From: Aralia elata
Lineage: Eukaryota; Streptophyta; Magnoliopsida; Apiales; Araliaceae
Length of the DNA: 64,000 bases
Direction of reading: 5' to 3'
NCBI GenBank assembly: GCA_034770075.1
Contig: CM068383.1
Span: 35,035,094-35,099,093, forward strand
Below, piece after piece: positions 22,892-33,153 of the stretch (position 1 is the first letter of the stretch; every line of letters begins with the position of its first letter). Made by a program: the position numbers and the translations under genes. The notes beneath the pieces are model-generated. The model ran no database searches and was not told the DNA's origin. It was given only the letters and a program-made list of their open reading frames with translations.

Positions 22892-25032
22892 TGTAGACAC
22901 CCAAATTTTGCGTTTCCTTCTACTAACCATGACAGGAGGGCGAAATCGACAATTGAACCGGCTTGCGGAAGCAAAGGAGCGGGCACAAGGGCGAGCGCCC
23001 GGCACCGCTGCAATGATTTGGGCAGCCCAAGTCGACGTGACAGCATGATCGTCCGAGGCAGGCATTTCCGAATGAGGTGGCACGTCTCCCGGAAGTTCCC
23101 GGACTGCGGAATACGAGCCTGTCAGCGAAAACCGACGTTGCGGTACGAAAATCGAGGCGTGGCACGAAAATCGAGAAAGTCAAGCCCGCCAGCCGCGGAT
23201 AGATCTGCGGCCAAGTGGGTGCGCCAGCACGGAAACCAGGAAATCAGCACTACCAGCTGTGAGTGCGATGGGAGGCGTGCCAGCTGGCCAGCCGCAGATC
23301 CATCTGCGGCCAGCCGCAGATCCATCTGCGGCCAGCCGCAGATAGATCTGCGGCTGGCTCTGGCCAGCCTATTTAAGCCGCTTCGGGCAGCATACAGGAG
23401 GTTCAGCAAGTTTCAGCAATTGTGGAGAAGAAGGAAATTCCAGCAGCAGCAACATAAGCACGGAAATAGAGAGAAAATAGTGAGATTTTGCTACAAAAAT
23501 AGGAGAGAAAGTGAGAAAAAAAGAGAGGAATATTATTCTTGTGATTTGATTGTATCACATAATACTTTCTTCTTCTATTCAATACACAAGTTCACATCCA
23601 TTTGGATATCAATTGCAAGGTGAAATCTCTTTTATTATACCAATTCCTATTATGTCATTTGATTGAATTAAATGTAGATTTCATGTAAATTATTGTGGAA
23701 CAATGGATTAGGAATTATTAGAGAGGGTTCCATCGGAACAAAGTTCTTCCTAATAATCCGATGATATCCATTGGGTGAGGTGTTGCTCGTTCATATCGAT
23801 ATATACATTAGATGGAATTGATCTATGTAGATTGTTAATTTTGGATCCTTGTGGGGCGTTAAGCAATCCGTTGTTAGTTATGTTATTGTATCTATTTGAT
23901 GTTTGTGATAAATTGTGGATGTGAGCCTAGGAGCGTGACACCATGGTCCGCATCCGATGATGGACAAATTTTGACGTATGTATTTAGGAACAATGTAATC
24001 CTTCGTTGTAAACATGTAACCGTCGGGCCTTAAAATGACGCTAAGGCGAGAATCGTGCTTAAGGCCCTGAAATAGTGGAATTTGTGATTGTTGGTGTTCG
24101 GGGACATTTTGATGGCTTACATGCCCATGAATAGCCCCGACGCGTGTTTATGCTCGATTTGATTTATGACACGAAATTGATTTCAAAGCTAAATGATAAG
24201 ATTTTCATAAAATCAATCAAAATAGGATATTAGAATCACGAGGTTAAAACTTGAGAAATGCTAATGAATGTCGATTCCTATTTGACGAGAAGGCAAAGGA
24301 AAATCGTTTCCAAACATCACACAAAATGATTTTATAAATAAAATGACGTTTTATTAAACCGTTGTATATAGGGTTAAAGGGATTCTAGAAATTGCCCATC
24401 ATTTTATGAAAGCAACGTATAGATCTCGATTCCTATTTAGACGAAGGTTTAAAACTCTTGTTTTGCCAAAACGACACTTAATGAAAATCTCATAGTTTTG
24501 GACAATTAAAATCAAACCTTTCTCATAAAGAATAAAGCTTTCTCGTGTATACCGAAAAGATATTCCGAAGCGTTCTCAAATTAAAACGCGATTTTCCCTA
24601 AAATCCAAATGACTTTTTCATACAAATTCCCCACAGCATTCACATAGGCACACACACACACACACACACATACACATTCATGAATTAAAGGATAGGAAAG
24701 CATCAAGATTGCGGTAACCGTGTTTCACGGAAGTCGGGGGGTGCCTAACACCTTCCCCTCACTTAAAGCAAGCCCCCGAACTCTATGAATCTCGATTCGC
24801 AGACCAATTAATTCGGAGTCACATATGAGCCAGCGATTTATAAAAAACGAAAACTCGGATGAGTTGGTACATCCATTTCAAATATACCAACTGGCGACTC
24901 TGGTTAATTGGCTCATCATAAAAACGATCTTTCAAAACCCCGTCGACATCAATGCCGACCTTTTCCAAACGACATCTAAATCAAAAGGCTAAAATTGGAA
25001 AGGACACGCGAAGCGAAAACCCGGCGTCGACA
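22892..25032 (+). repeat. Tat 5' LTR
   Basis: This 2141-bp LTR starts TGTAGACACC and ends GCGTCGACA. Three 20-bp inverted repeats lie at 23291-23354, then TATA-like TATTTAA (23370-23376). The mid-LTR GGGGGGTGCCTAACACC block and a CA microsatellite (about 24650-24668) follow. The small ORFs on both strands are shadows. Confidence 0.96.
23291..23376 (+). promoter_or_regulatory. Triple palindrome plus TATA-like box in Tat LTR
   Basis: GCCGCAGATCCATCTGCGGC (9-bp perfect arms, 2-bp spacer) occurs at 23291-23310 and 23313-23332, and a variant with AG spacer at 23335-23354, at a 22-bp period. TATTTAA follows at 23370-23376. The 3' LTR has two copies (40079-40098, 40101-40120) and TATTTAA at 40136-40142. 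Promoter role is inferred from layout only. Confidence 0.5.
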
Positions 25033-25034
25033 GC

Positions 25035-25052
25035 TGGCGACTCTGCTGGGGA
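25035..25052 (+). other. Primer-binding site of Tat element
   Basis: TGGCGACTCTGCTGGGGA lies 2 bp after the 5' LTR. It has the form of a tRNA 3'-end complement and resembles the PBS type of Tat/Ogre elements; I did not verify the tRNA identity. Confidence 0.8.
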
Positions 25053-25665
25053 TATTAGAGGGCTTAAGCCGCTTTCAAATCTTGATGCTATCCTATCCTT
25101 AAAAAATTTATGAATATGTATGTGCGTGCAACATTTTGACCTATTTTACTTATTGTTGTGTGAATGTGTGCTTTTGCCCAATGAATGAATGATTGAATGG
25201 AGTTGATTTACCTTAAAGTAATCATTTGCATACGGTGAGGACGATGAATGTGAATGTATGTTGAGATTGTACCTCCTCCTGAGGCGAACCCGTCGGTTGC
25301 TTATTACTGGACTCGATGGGGCTGCTCCCCGGAGATGGCTCAGGAAACGCACCACTCAAATCCGCTCCAATCGAAAGGGCTCAAACGAGTAGATTGCGAA
25401 GATTTGGGAACCTTCATGCCGAAAAGCCCGTGAGAGTAACCCTAGGATAGGTCAGCCTCTGATTAACCCAACGCAGGATAAGTCTCTTCATGCCCTTTTA
25501 CGTTTCTGCGCATAAATGCCATAATTCCATTGCAACATATTCATATATGCTCCCCCTTTATGTCAAAAGAAAATACTAACCTCTGTGTTTTGCAGGGAAC
25601 GACACGGGAAGCATAAATCATATCTAGCATGTATTATTTCAATAAAGAACCGCTAACGAGTTGTT
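25053..25665 (+). other. Tat leader, noncoding
   Basis: This 613-bp stretch lies between PBS and the open gag frame. No gene or strong repeat is seen. A packaging signal would be expected here from retroelement biology, but nothing specific is visible. Confidence 0.6.
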
Positions 25666-27687
25666 TTGCGGAAAAAGATTAAAAAACCCAAAAACACACA
25701 AAAAGTTACGGTTTTAGCATGCATCCATTCTTTCATTTCCCCAAGACTAAACTTCGAACCATCGTTTCGCAGGATTGCTCCTCAAACCCGTTCGCAGTCT
25801 AAGAAAGCCCAGGTCTCTACCTCTGAAATGGCTGATCTTCCTAATCATAGTTCCATATCTCGGGAAGAGTTTGATGACTTCAAAAAACAGATGATGGAAA
25901 TGGCCACGATGCTAAAAGAGCAGTTCTTAATCAGACAGGATCCGGTAAGCCAAGGACCACATAATATTCCACCACCGGGGGGTGACCAGAATCCTCCTAA
26001 AAATATTGCAAACCTGGGTAAGGATGACCAACCCCAACTCAAGGACGAGCCAGTCATTACAAGGGCCGTTCCCATACCTAGCAGGACAGTGATTACTATC
26101 CCAGAAGAAGGGGATAATGACGACCTTCGGAGAAAAATGAAACACATGGAGGAGACCATCCAATCTCTAAGGGGCATAGGCTCCCTGGGTAGGGTTAATT
26201 ATTCGGATCTATGTGTTTTCCCCGGTGCCAGATATCCAGAAAAGTTCAAAGTTCCCGAGTTTGAAAAGTACAATGGAAAGGGAGACCCCTATACACACTT
26301 GAAAATATACATTGGAGAACTCGGGTCTTATGCCGAAGACGAGGGGTTAAGAATGCAACTATTCCAGAAAAGCTTAACGGGGGAGGCAAGAATCTGGTAT
26401 GCCCGCCTCGACAACGCCCGAATCCACAACTGGGAGGAATTGGCCCATACCTTCTTAACCCAATACAGCTTTCAGGCCCAGATGGCCCCTGACAGGTACC
26501 AAATGACAAAGGTTAAGAAACAGCCTAGGGAATCCTTCAGGGAGTATGCACAACGGTGGAGGGGCATGGCCGCACAGGTGACCCCCCCAATGAACGAATC
26601 AGAGATGGTGATGACCTTTGTAGACATCCAGGAGGCACCGTATTATGAGAGGGTCATCTCGGGGATTGGAAGACCTTTTGCTGAAATGATTAAACATGGA
26701 GAGATGGTAGACATGGGGTTGAAGTCGGGTAAAATCCGGGATCTTACTGCTTTAGAAACTGCTGCCGAGCAAATACAGAATGGAAACTATGGCAGCACTT
26801 CCCGGAGGGTCCAAAAGAAGAAGGAAGAGGATGTTTCCCTCATCTTACAGGGGTCATCCAGAAAAACAGAAAATCATCTTCCGGTTCAGGTACAGAGGGG
26901 AGGGCCATCCCGTCAGCCAAACTTCACAGATCAAAGGACAGAGGGGCGAAGAAGATATGAGGCCTCGCAAAACCGAGTGTTCACCCCGCTCGGGGAGCCG
27001 CTTGAACGAGTATTAGCGGTATTAGTAGCCCAAAAGAAGATAATCAATTTGGCTCCCCCAAGTGACCCGAAGGGAAGGAGATTTGATCCAAGCAAACGGT
27101 GCGCCTATCACTCGGGTTCCCCGGGTCACGATACACAAGATTGTTGGACATTGAAACATATAATTCAGAACATGATCGACAACGGGGAAATTGTGGTGGA
27201 GCAACCGGACTCCCCGAATGTTAAAGCAAATCCCCTGCCAAGACATGATGGGGGGGGAGTCAATGTGACGGAGGCAAGTGAGGCTGGGGGGCCGCCAAGG
27301 TTGAACTATGTGCAGAAAATTGAGGAGATGATCAACGTGATACATGATCATGGGGATGCACGGGTAGCGCCCATCAGGTTGATAGGGGTAAGTACAAATA
27401 ACATAGAGGGACCTGTCAAGCTGACAGCCCCGAGGCCCATCATCCTTGCAGCAAGGCCGCAACTCCCTATCAGTAGTCTGAAGACTGTACCCTGGAATTA
27501 CGGGGGAATACCCGAGGAAGCGGCCAGTTGTGCTTCCGTGACGACCAAGGGGAACCCCTTATATCTTCCCGGGCGAGTCCTTGAGAGCCAAAAGAGAAAA
27601 AATGAAGAGGTTTCCGAGGAAAGGGCCATAGAGTTTTTGAAAAGGATGGATCACCCAGAAATGAGGGGGATCCAGATTTTTAAATGA
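25666..27687 (+). CDS. gag: Tat Gag polyprotein
   Basis: An uninterrupted 673-codon frame. The first ATG is at 25666, but the ATG at 25828 (MADLPNHSS) is the likelier start: what follows (SREEFDDFKKQMMEMATMLK) looks like a helical N-terminus, while the upstream part is basic and low-complexity. The capsid-like Retrotrans_gag domain lies around residues 190-320, with RIWYARL, WEELAHTFLTQY and ESFREYAQRWR. A CAYHSG-x4-HDTQDC knuckle-like motif lies near residue 477. A linker of Pro, Asn and charged residues leads to the stop at 27685-27687. Gag would form cytoplasmic particles and bind element RNA. The protease frame begins in another phase just downstream, so gag and pol are not fused here. 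This is the best-preserved sense gene of the element. Confidence 0.93.
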   Translation: MRKKIKKPKNTQKVTVLACIHSFISPRLNFEPSFRRIAPQTRSQSKKAQVSTSEMADLPNHSSISREEFDDFKKQMMEMATMLKEQFLIRQDPVSQGPHNIPPPGGDQNPPKNIANLGKDDQPQLKDEPVITRAVPIPSRTVITIPEEGDNDDLRRKMKHMEETIQSLRGIGSLGRVNYSDLCVFPGARYPEKFKVPEFEKYNGKGDPYTHLKIYIGELGSYAEDEGLRMQLFQKSLTGEARIWYARLDNARIHNWEELAHTFLTQYSFQAQMAPDRYQMTKVKKQPRESFREYAQRWRGMAAQVTPPMNESEMVMTFVDIQEAPYYERVISGIGRPFAEMIKHGEMVDMGLKSGKIRDLTALETAAEQIQNGNYGSTSRRVQKKKEEDVSLILQGSSRKTENHLPVQVQRGGPSRQPNFTDQRTEGRRRYEASQNRVFTPLGEPLERVLAVLVAQKKIINLAPPSDPKGRRFDPSKRCAYHSGSPGHDTQDCWTLKHIIQNMIDNGEIVVEQPDSPNVKANPLPRHDGGGVNVTEASEAGGPPRLNYVQKIEEMINVIHDHGDARVAPIRLIGVSTNNIEGPVKLTAPRPIILAARPQLPISSLKTVPWNYGGIPEEAASCASVTTKGNPLYLPGRVLESQKRKNEEVSEERAIEFLKRMDHPEMRGIQIFK

Positions 27688-27709
27688 GGAATCAACCCTA
27701 ACATCAGTC

Positions 27710-28597
27710 ATGGACTTGGTGTTGTCATCCAGTGAGCATTGCAAAGCCCTGATGAAGGTTCTGGAGGAGGCATTTGTGCCCAAAGAAATTAGTGAGGAGG
27801 GTTTCGGCCGACTGGTAGGCCACTTATTGGAAACCGATGCAATATCCTTTACGGATGAAGACATTCCCAAAGAGGGAAGGGGGCACCGAAAACCGCTACA
27901 CATCGCGGTAATCTCCTCAGGATATGTCATGAATGGGGTGCTGATCGACGGGGGATCGGCATTGAATATTTGTCCTCTCAGTACGCTGAAGAAAATGAAC
28001 GTCAGTCCCAAGCGCCTGCGGGCCAGTCATGTGGTGGTTCGGGCTTTTGACGGATCCCGGAGGGACACCATCGGAGAGATAGAATTGCCAGTGGAGATAG
28101 GGCCCTGTACTTTCGATATCTCCTTCCAAGTCTTAGATATCACGGCAAGCTACAACCTGCTGTTAGGGAGGCCGTGGATACACATGGCCGGGGCAGTTCC
28201 TTCCACGCTCCACCAACAAATCAAGTTGATCACCGATGGGAATCTTGTAACAATCTCGGCCGAATATGATGACCCTTCTCCTCCCAGGAATGGCCTACCA
28301 GTAATCAATGTGGATGAGTCAGCGGCGCCTGCCAGCTTTCAAGCACTAGAGATTAGCACTCCCCATTATAAATGCCTGGGAGCTCCAGCTGTGAAACCAA
28401 GGGTCTCTCCGGAACTCACCTTTGTGGCAAGGGAAATGATTAAAATGAATTTCCAACCTGGACAGGGACTAGGGAAAAGCAGTCAGGGAATCACCGAGCC
28501 CAACCACCTACCACAGCACATAGGCAAAGCAGGATTGGGATACCATGTGGGGCGCAGTACGGGGGACACCGTCAGGGTGCAACTCCGATTCGACTAG
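27710..28597 (+). CDS. Tat protease with G-patch domain
   Basis: An open frame of 295 codons beginning 22 bp after the gag stop in a different phase; the frame is open a little upstream of ATG 27710. The retropepsin region has active-site VLIDGGSALNI (Asp-Gly-Gly where most have Asp-Ser/Thr-Gly, as in many Tat proteases), a flap region, and YNLLLGRPWIH. Near residues 238-262 is a G-patch (MNFQPGQGLGKSSQG), a glycine-rich RNA-binding module reported after the protease in some retroelements. The product would process Gag and Pol. The gag/pol phase change may be a mutation or a translational shift; the sequence alone cannot tell. Confidence 0.88.
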   Translation: MDLVLSSSEHCKALMKVLEEAFVPKEISEEGFGRLVGHLLETDAISFTDEDIPKEGRGHRKPLHIAVISSGYVMNGVLIDGGSALNICPLSTLKKMNVSPKRLRASHVVVRAFDGSRRDTIGEIELPVEIGPCTFDISFQVLDITASYNLLLGRPWIHMAGAVPSTLHQQIKLITDGNLVTISAEYDDPSPPRNGLPVINVDESAAPASFQALEISTPHYKCLGAPAVKPRVSPELTFVAREMIKMNFQPGQGLGKSSQGITEPNHLPQHIGKAGLGYHVGRSTGDTVRVQLRFD

Positions 28598-29167
28598 TTG
28601 GCAGTCCAGTGACCAAAGTCGACAATAAGCAGGGGATCAGCGGACCTGTGATTGGGGCAGGGAATGAAGAGTCAACCCCCACATGTAATGAGTCGGCCCG
28701 GAGGGAAAGTTTCCTGCGGGAGGTCGCAAAGGAGTTTGAAACCAAATGCTATATCCCCGGACAATCAACAAGCAGTAAGGAGGGGACGAATGTTATCACA
28801 CCATCGGCAGCCCAACGAGTTGTGCCTGTCATTGATTGGGCAGGGCTGATTATTCCTGGAGAAGATATAGAGAAGGATTCAGGCGACGTATCCGTAATCA
28901 TCGGGGAAGTGTCCGATGTGAGGCCCTCCTTTATCTAGCGCATTTCATCTGACCTGACCATCGATAATTGGACCCAGAAACCAGTGATATCCAAACAAGG
29001 GTAAAGCTCGACGTCAGGGTGGTTAACCCTAGAGGATGGGGGAATGAAGAAGTTTTATTTTGTTGTTGTTTTATTTCTGCATAATTGTGTCGTTTCTTCG
29101 TGTTATTTGAAATTGCGATCGTCGTGAAAAATGATTTATATATGACAAATATTTTGTTTCATGTCAG
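28598..29167 (+). other. Protease-RT linker with candidate intron
   Basis: 28609-28938 is open (109 codons: no domain recognised, Glu/Ser/Pro-rich, ending VRPSFI). 28939-29167 is noncoding and T-rich. The stretch from GGGTAAAGC (about 29000) to TTTCATGTCAG (ending 29167) has a plausible GT donor and a good polypyrimidine-AG acceptor, so an intron of about 167 bp is possible. An intron between protease and RT is known in Ogre/Tat elements. Donor choice is uncertain. Confidence 0.55.
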
Positions 29168-30359
29168 GTGTACCCATTTGAGTAATCCTTGCCTAACAAA
29201 TGGTCTTTCAAATTTGAATGATGATTATGATTTTGACATTGAGCTGGATTTCGATTTAATGGGCATTGAGCAAGACGAGACAGATTACGACGACGCACCT
29301 GACGAGATCAAAGGATGGGTCGAGGATAAACCCAAACCCAACTTGGACCAAACCATCACCGTTGATATTGGAACTCCTGACAAGCCAAAGGAACTCCAGA
29401 TAGGGACAGACCTTAGCCCCAGCCAAAAAGCAGAAATAATTGAGTTACTAAGCCAATATGAGGATGTCTTTGCCTGGTCGCACGAGGATATGATCGGATT
29501 GTCCACCGACATTGTGGTGCACCGGTTACCCATCAAGGAGGGTTTCAGGCCTGTCAAGCAGAAACTAAGAAAGTTGAAACCTGAGTGGAGCTTAAAAGTG
29601 AAGGAAGAGATCATCAAACAGTTCAGGGCGGGAATCATTATGGTGTCCACTTACCCGGAATGGCTATCCAATGTGGTCCCAGTGGCTAAACCTGGAGGAA
29701 AGGTGAGGGTATGCGTAGACTACAGAGATCTAAACAAGGCCAGTCTCAAGGATAACTTCCCGGTGCCTTTCATACACATCCTGGTAGATAACACAGCCCA
29801 GTACGAAATGTATTCTTTTGTGGATTGCTTTGCGGGATATCATCAGATAATGGTGGCGGAAGAAGACCGGGAAAAGACCGCATTCATCACCCCCTGGGGC
29901 ACTTTCTGCTATAGACGACTGGCTTTCGGTCTCACAAATGCAGGGGCTACTTATCAGAGAGCCATGATGGCCTTGTTCCACGATATGATGCACAAGGAGA
30001 TAGAGGTCTACGTGGATGACATTATTGTGAAATCGAAGGTAGAGTCCGATCATATAACTCATCTCAAAAAGCTATTCGATCGGCTCAGAAAGTATAATTT
30101 GAAACTCAATCCGGCCAAGTGCGCTTTCGGAGTACAGTCGGGCAAGCTCTTGGGTTTCCTGGTTAGTGATCGGGGCATTGAGTTGGATCCAGCAAAGATT
30201 AAGGCCATTGTGGATATGCCGGCACCCCACACGGAAAAGGAGATAAGAGGATTCCTGGGGAGAATAAACTTCATCAGCCGTTTTATATCCCACTTGACGA
30301 CTACATGTGAACCGATTTTTAAACTGTTAAGAAAAAGGGGTGTCCCAAGAATGGAATGA
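29168..30359 (+). pseudogene. Tat reverse transcriptase, frameshifted at 3' end
   Basis: The open frame runs from 29085, but coding similarity starts after the AG at 29167. An acidic stretch is followed by the RT entry region (WSHEDMIGLSTDIVVHRL), VCVDYRDLNKASLKDNFP, SFVDCFAGYHQI with a catalytic Asp, and IEVYVDDIIVKS with the YVDD pair. The thumb/connection follows (LGFLVSDRGIELDPAKI, RGFLGRINFISRF). The frame breaks near 30345 at a run of Gs and As, and the next frame (30340) continues the same protein. One small indel explains it. Confidence 0.93.
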
Positions 30360-32644
30360 GCAATGTCAAAGGGCGTTTCAGACCATTAAGAAACAATTGA
30401 CGGAGGCACCAGTGCTGGTACCCCCGAAGGATGGGATCCCTCTGTTTATGTATATATCGGTAAATGCCATCGCGATGGGATGTATGTTGGGACAGAAAAG
30501 TGAGGCGGGTAAAGAGCAGGCCATCTATTACCTCAGCAAAAGATTTAGCCAATGTGAGCAGAATTACACTCCCATCGAGAAGACCTGTTGTGCTCTGGCC
30601 TGGGCTGCAGGGAGATTACAGCACTACCTCCATGGGCATACAACGTACCTGATATCAAGAATGGATCCCCTGAAATATATTTTCGAAAGGCCCATGCTGA
30701 ATTGTCGACTATCAAGATGGCAGTTAATTTTACAACAGTTTGACATGGTGTACGTGACCCAGAAGGCCATGAAAGGGCAGGGAATTGCAGATCAGTTGGC
30801 AGAAGCCCCGGCAGGAGGGATGGAGCCGTTAGAAACTCCTCTCCCGGGCGAGGATATATTTTGGGTATCGCGCGAAAAATGTGATGACGAGGGACAATTT
30901 TGGAAGCTGTATTTTGATGGTGCCATGAATGCCGAGGGGGCGGGAGCCGGAGCGGTCCTAGTCTCTATCACCGGAGAACAATACCCCGTGGCCACTAAAC
31001 TTCGTTTCAGCAATTCGAACAACACCGCTGAATACGAGGGGTGTATCTTGGGACTCCGATTGGCCCGTGACATGGGAGTAAAAAGACTAGCGGTGTTCGG
31101 GGATTCAGAATTGGTAATCAGACAAGCAATCGGGGTGTACAACACTAAGGAGCTTCGGTTACTTCCATACCATCGTTGTGTCACCCAGCTTATGCAAGAG
31201 TTCGAAGATATCGCCTTCCGCCATATTCCTCGGGGACGAAATGATTTTGCCGATGCGTTGGCGACTTTGGCTTCCTTAATCCACGTGATCAAGAGTAGGG
31301 ACAGTCCACAGATTGAGATCACCGTACAGAATGCCCCGGCATATGAGGAAAATGTGGCAGTGTTATCAAACGAGGTGGTGTTGACAAGGCAGCCCTGGTA
31401 TCACGACATAAGGGAATATCTGAGAGACAGATCCCTTCCCGATCAGGCAAATCGGACTGAAAGGATGAGAATTCAAAAGATGGCGATGAAGTTTTACCTG
31501 AGTGGCGATTCACTTTACAAAAGGGATGCCGGGTTGGGACTGTTGCAATGCGTAGACGAAACGCAATCCCAAAGGATTATGAATGAAATCCATGGCGGGG
31601 TGTGTGGGCCACACATGAGTGGACCGATGTTGGCCAAAAAGATCTTGAGGACAGGGCATTATTGGTTAACACTGAGGGCCGATTGCGATGATCATGTCAA
31701 GCGATGTTATCAATGTCAGGCGCACGGTAATGTGATCCATACACCTCCCAATGAACTGCACTGTATGACCTCCCCCTGGCCATTTTCAATGTGGGGAATG
31801 GATGTAATCGGACCAATAGAGCCCAAAGCAAGCAGCGGACACCGATTCATCTTCGTCATGATCGATTATTTCACCAAATGGGTAGAAGCAGCCTCTTTCC
31901 CCAAAGTCACTCAGGAGGTCATCGTCAACTTCATCAGGAATAATGTCATTTGCCGATATGGGCAACCTGAGGTGGTGGTCTCCGACAATGCCAAGAATTT
32001 AAACAACGCCCTCATGAAGGAACTGTGTGACCAGTTCAAGATCAAGCATCTCAATTCCGTCATTTACCGTCCTAAGATGAATGGGGCAGTGGAGGCTGCC
32101 AATAAGAACATCAAGAAGATCATGGCAAAAATGTCTGCTAATCATCGGGGATGGCCGGATTTGTTACCCCTCACCTTGCTAGCCTACCGAACGTCAACGC
32201 GTACTTCCACAGGGGCAACCCCTTACGCCTTGGTATATGGAATGGAGGCTGTCCTGCCAGTTGAAGTTGAGATGGCGTCCCTCAGAATAGTGATCGATGC
32301 TCAGATAAGCGAGGAGGATTGGATGCAAAGTCGATACGACCAATTGGCCCTAATTGATGAAAGGAGGGTGGCTGCTGTTTGGCACGGCCAGCTATATCAA
32401 CAGAGGATCTCCCGATCCTACGACAAAAAGATAAGACTTCGGAAGTTCAAGGAAAAATGATTTGGTGTTGAAAAGAGTCATGCCTTGTCAAGACGAGGCC
32501 AAGGGGAAGTTTGCCCCGAACTGGGAAGGGCCATTTGTGATCAAGAAAGTGCTATCCGGAGGAGCCCTCATATTGCAAGAAATGGATGGTGAGGTATTTC
32601 CACAACCCCTCAATTCTGACTCGGTGAAGCGGTTCTACGCTTAA
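30340..32644 (+). pseudogene. Tat dual RNase H and integrase
   Basis: 30340-32460 begins with the first RNase H, which looks degenerate: the first catalytic Asp position reads Asn in YISVNAIAMGCMLG. Around residues 187-320 is a second, archaeal-type RNase H: LYFDGAMNAEGAGAG, NTAEYEG and FGDSELVI supply the D-E-D set. Integrase follows: a zinc-binding region ending CYQCQ, then the core with WGMDVIGP, VVSDNAKN and NGAVEAANKNIKKI (D, D, E). A frameshift at an A-run near 32455 shifts the last 60 codons (32462-32644, FAPNWEGPFVIKKVL...VKRFYA). The dual RNase H is the Tat hallmark. Both breaks are single small indels. Confidence 0.93.
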
Positions 32645-33153
32645 ATCATCAGTTCTGTTTTTCCTTTGAGAGCGAACTACGTAGGACCTGATCTCCCAAC
32701 TTGAGGGGGTACGTAGGCAGCCATCATGGCGCGGTCCGATCCTTTAAAAAACAATCCTTTCCTAACCAAAACCAATTTTCGATAGCCAGATAAAACCTTC
32801 CTACACCCTCAAAACCTTCCCGAAACCAACTGCCTAACCAGTTTCATCCCAGAATACATACCCTGATCCAACCCAAACAGTTATCCAAAATCTGAGGTTC
32901 AATCCGACGAAATCAAAAGGTGTGCGGCAATATCTGTCAAATCTCCATCAAGTCTTGAGGAAAGAAAGAAGGCGAAATGTCAAAATCATGGTCGGTTGGA
33001 TAAAATGATGATCCAATGGGTGGCAATGATACGACAAAAGGGGGAAAATGACTAAATTCAAATGCATGTCTATATATATAAGTCGTTTTATTACAAGATT
33101 TCTCTTTCAATAACTGATGAAACCAACATAGTCTATGCAGGAAATAAAATAAT
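32645..33153 (+). other. Post-pol spacer with conserved Tat block
   Basis: A segment like GAACTACGTAGGACCTGATC followed by GGGGGTACGTAGGCAGCC (about 32672-32723) matches a motif that recurs just after pol in Tat/Ogre elements. The remainder is noncoding and AC-rich, leading to the 3' end of the first antisense gene. It may hold polyadenylation signals for convergent transcripts; none is certain. Confidence 0.6.

Noticed and set aside
22923..23623. ORFs over the Tat LTR start (and its copy at 39503-40386)
   Set aside because: They lie across LTR sequence in both copies, with palindromes in the middle and no known domain. One extends from flanking DNA.
27685..27720. Programmed frameshift between Tat gag and protease
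   Set aside because: The phase differs, but I see no convincing slippery site with downstream structure, and other pol breaks in this copy are plain indels. A mutation or separate translation is as likely.
27559..28011. Minus-strand ORFs opposite gag and protease (also 25845-26177, 27022-27462)
   Set aside because: These are shadows of well-supported sense genes with no recognisable domain. Unlike the antisense PMD genes, they overlap conserved sense coding sequence.
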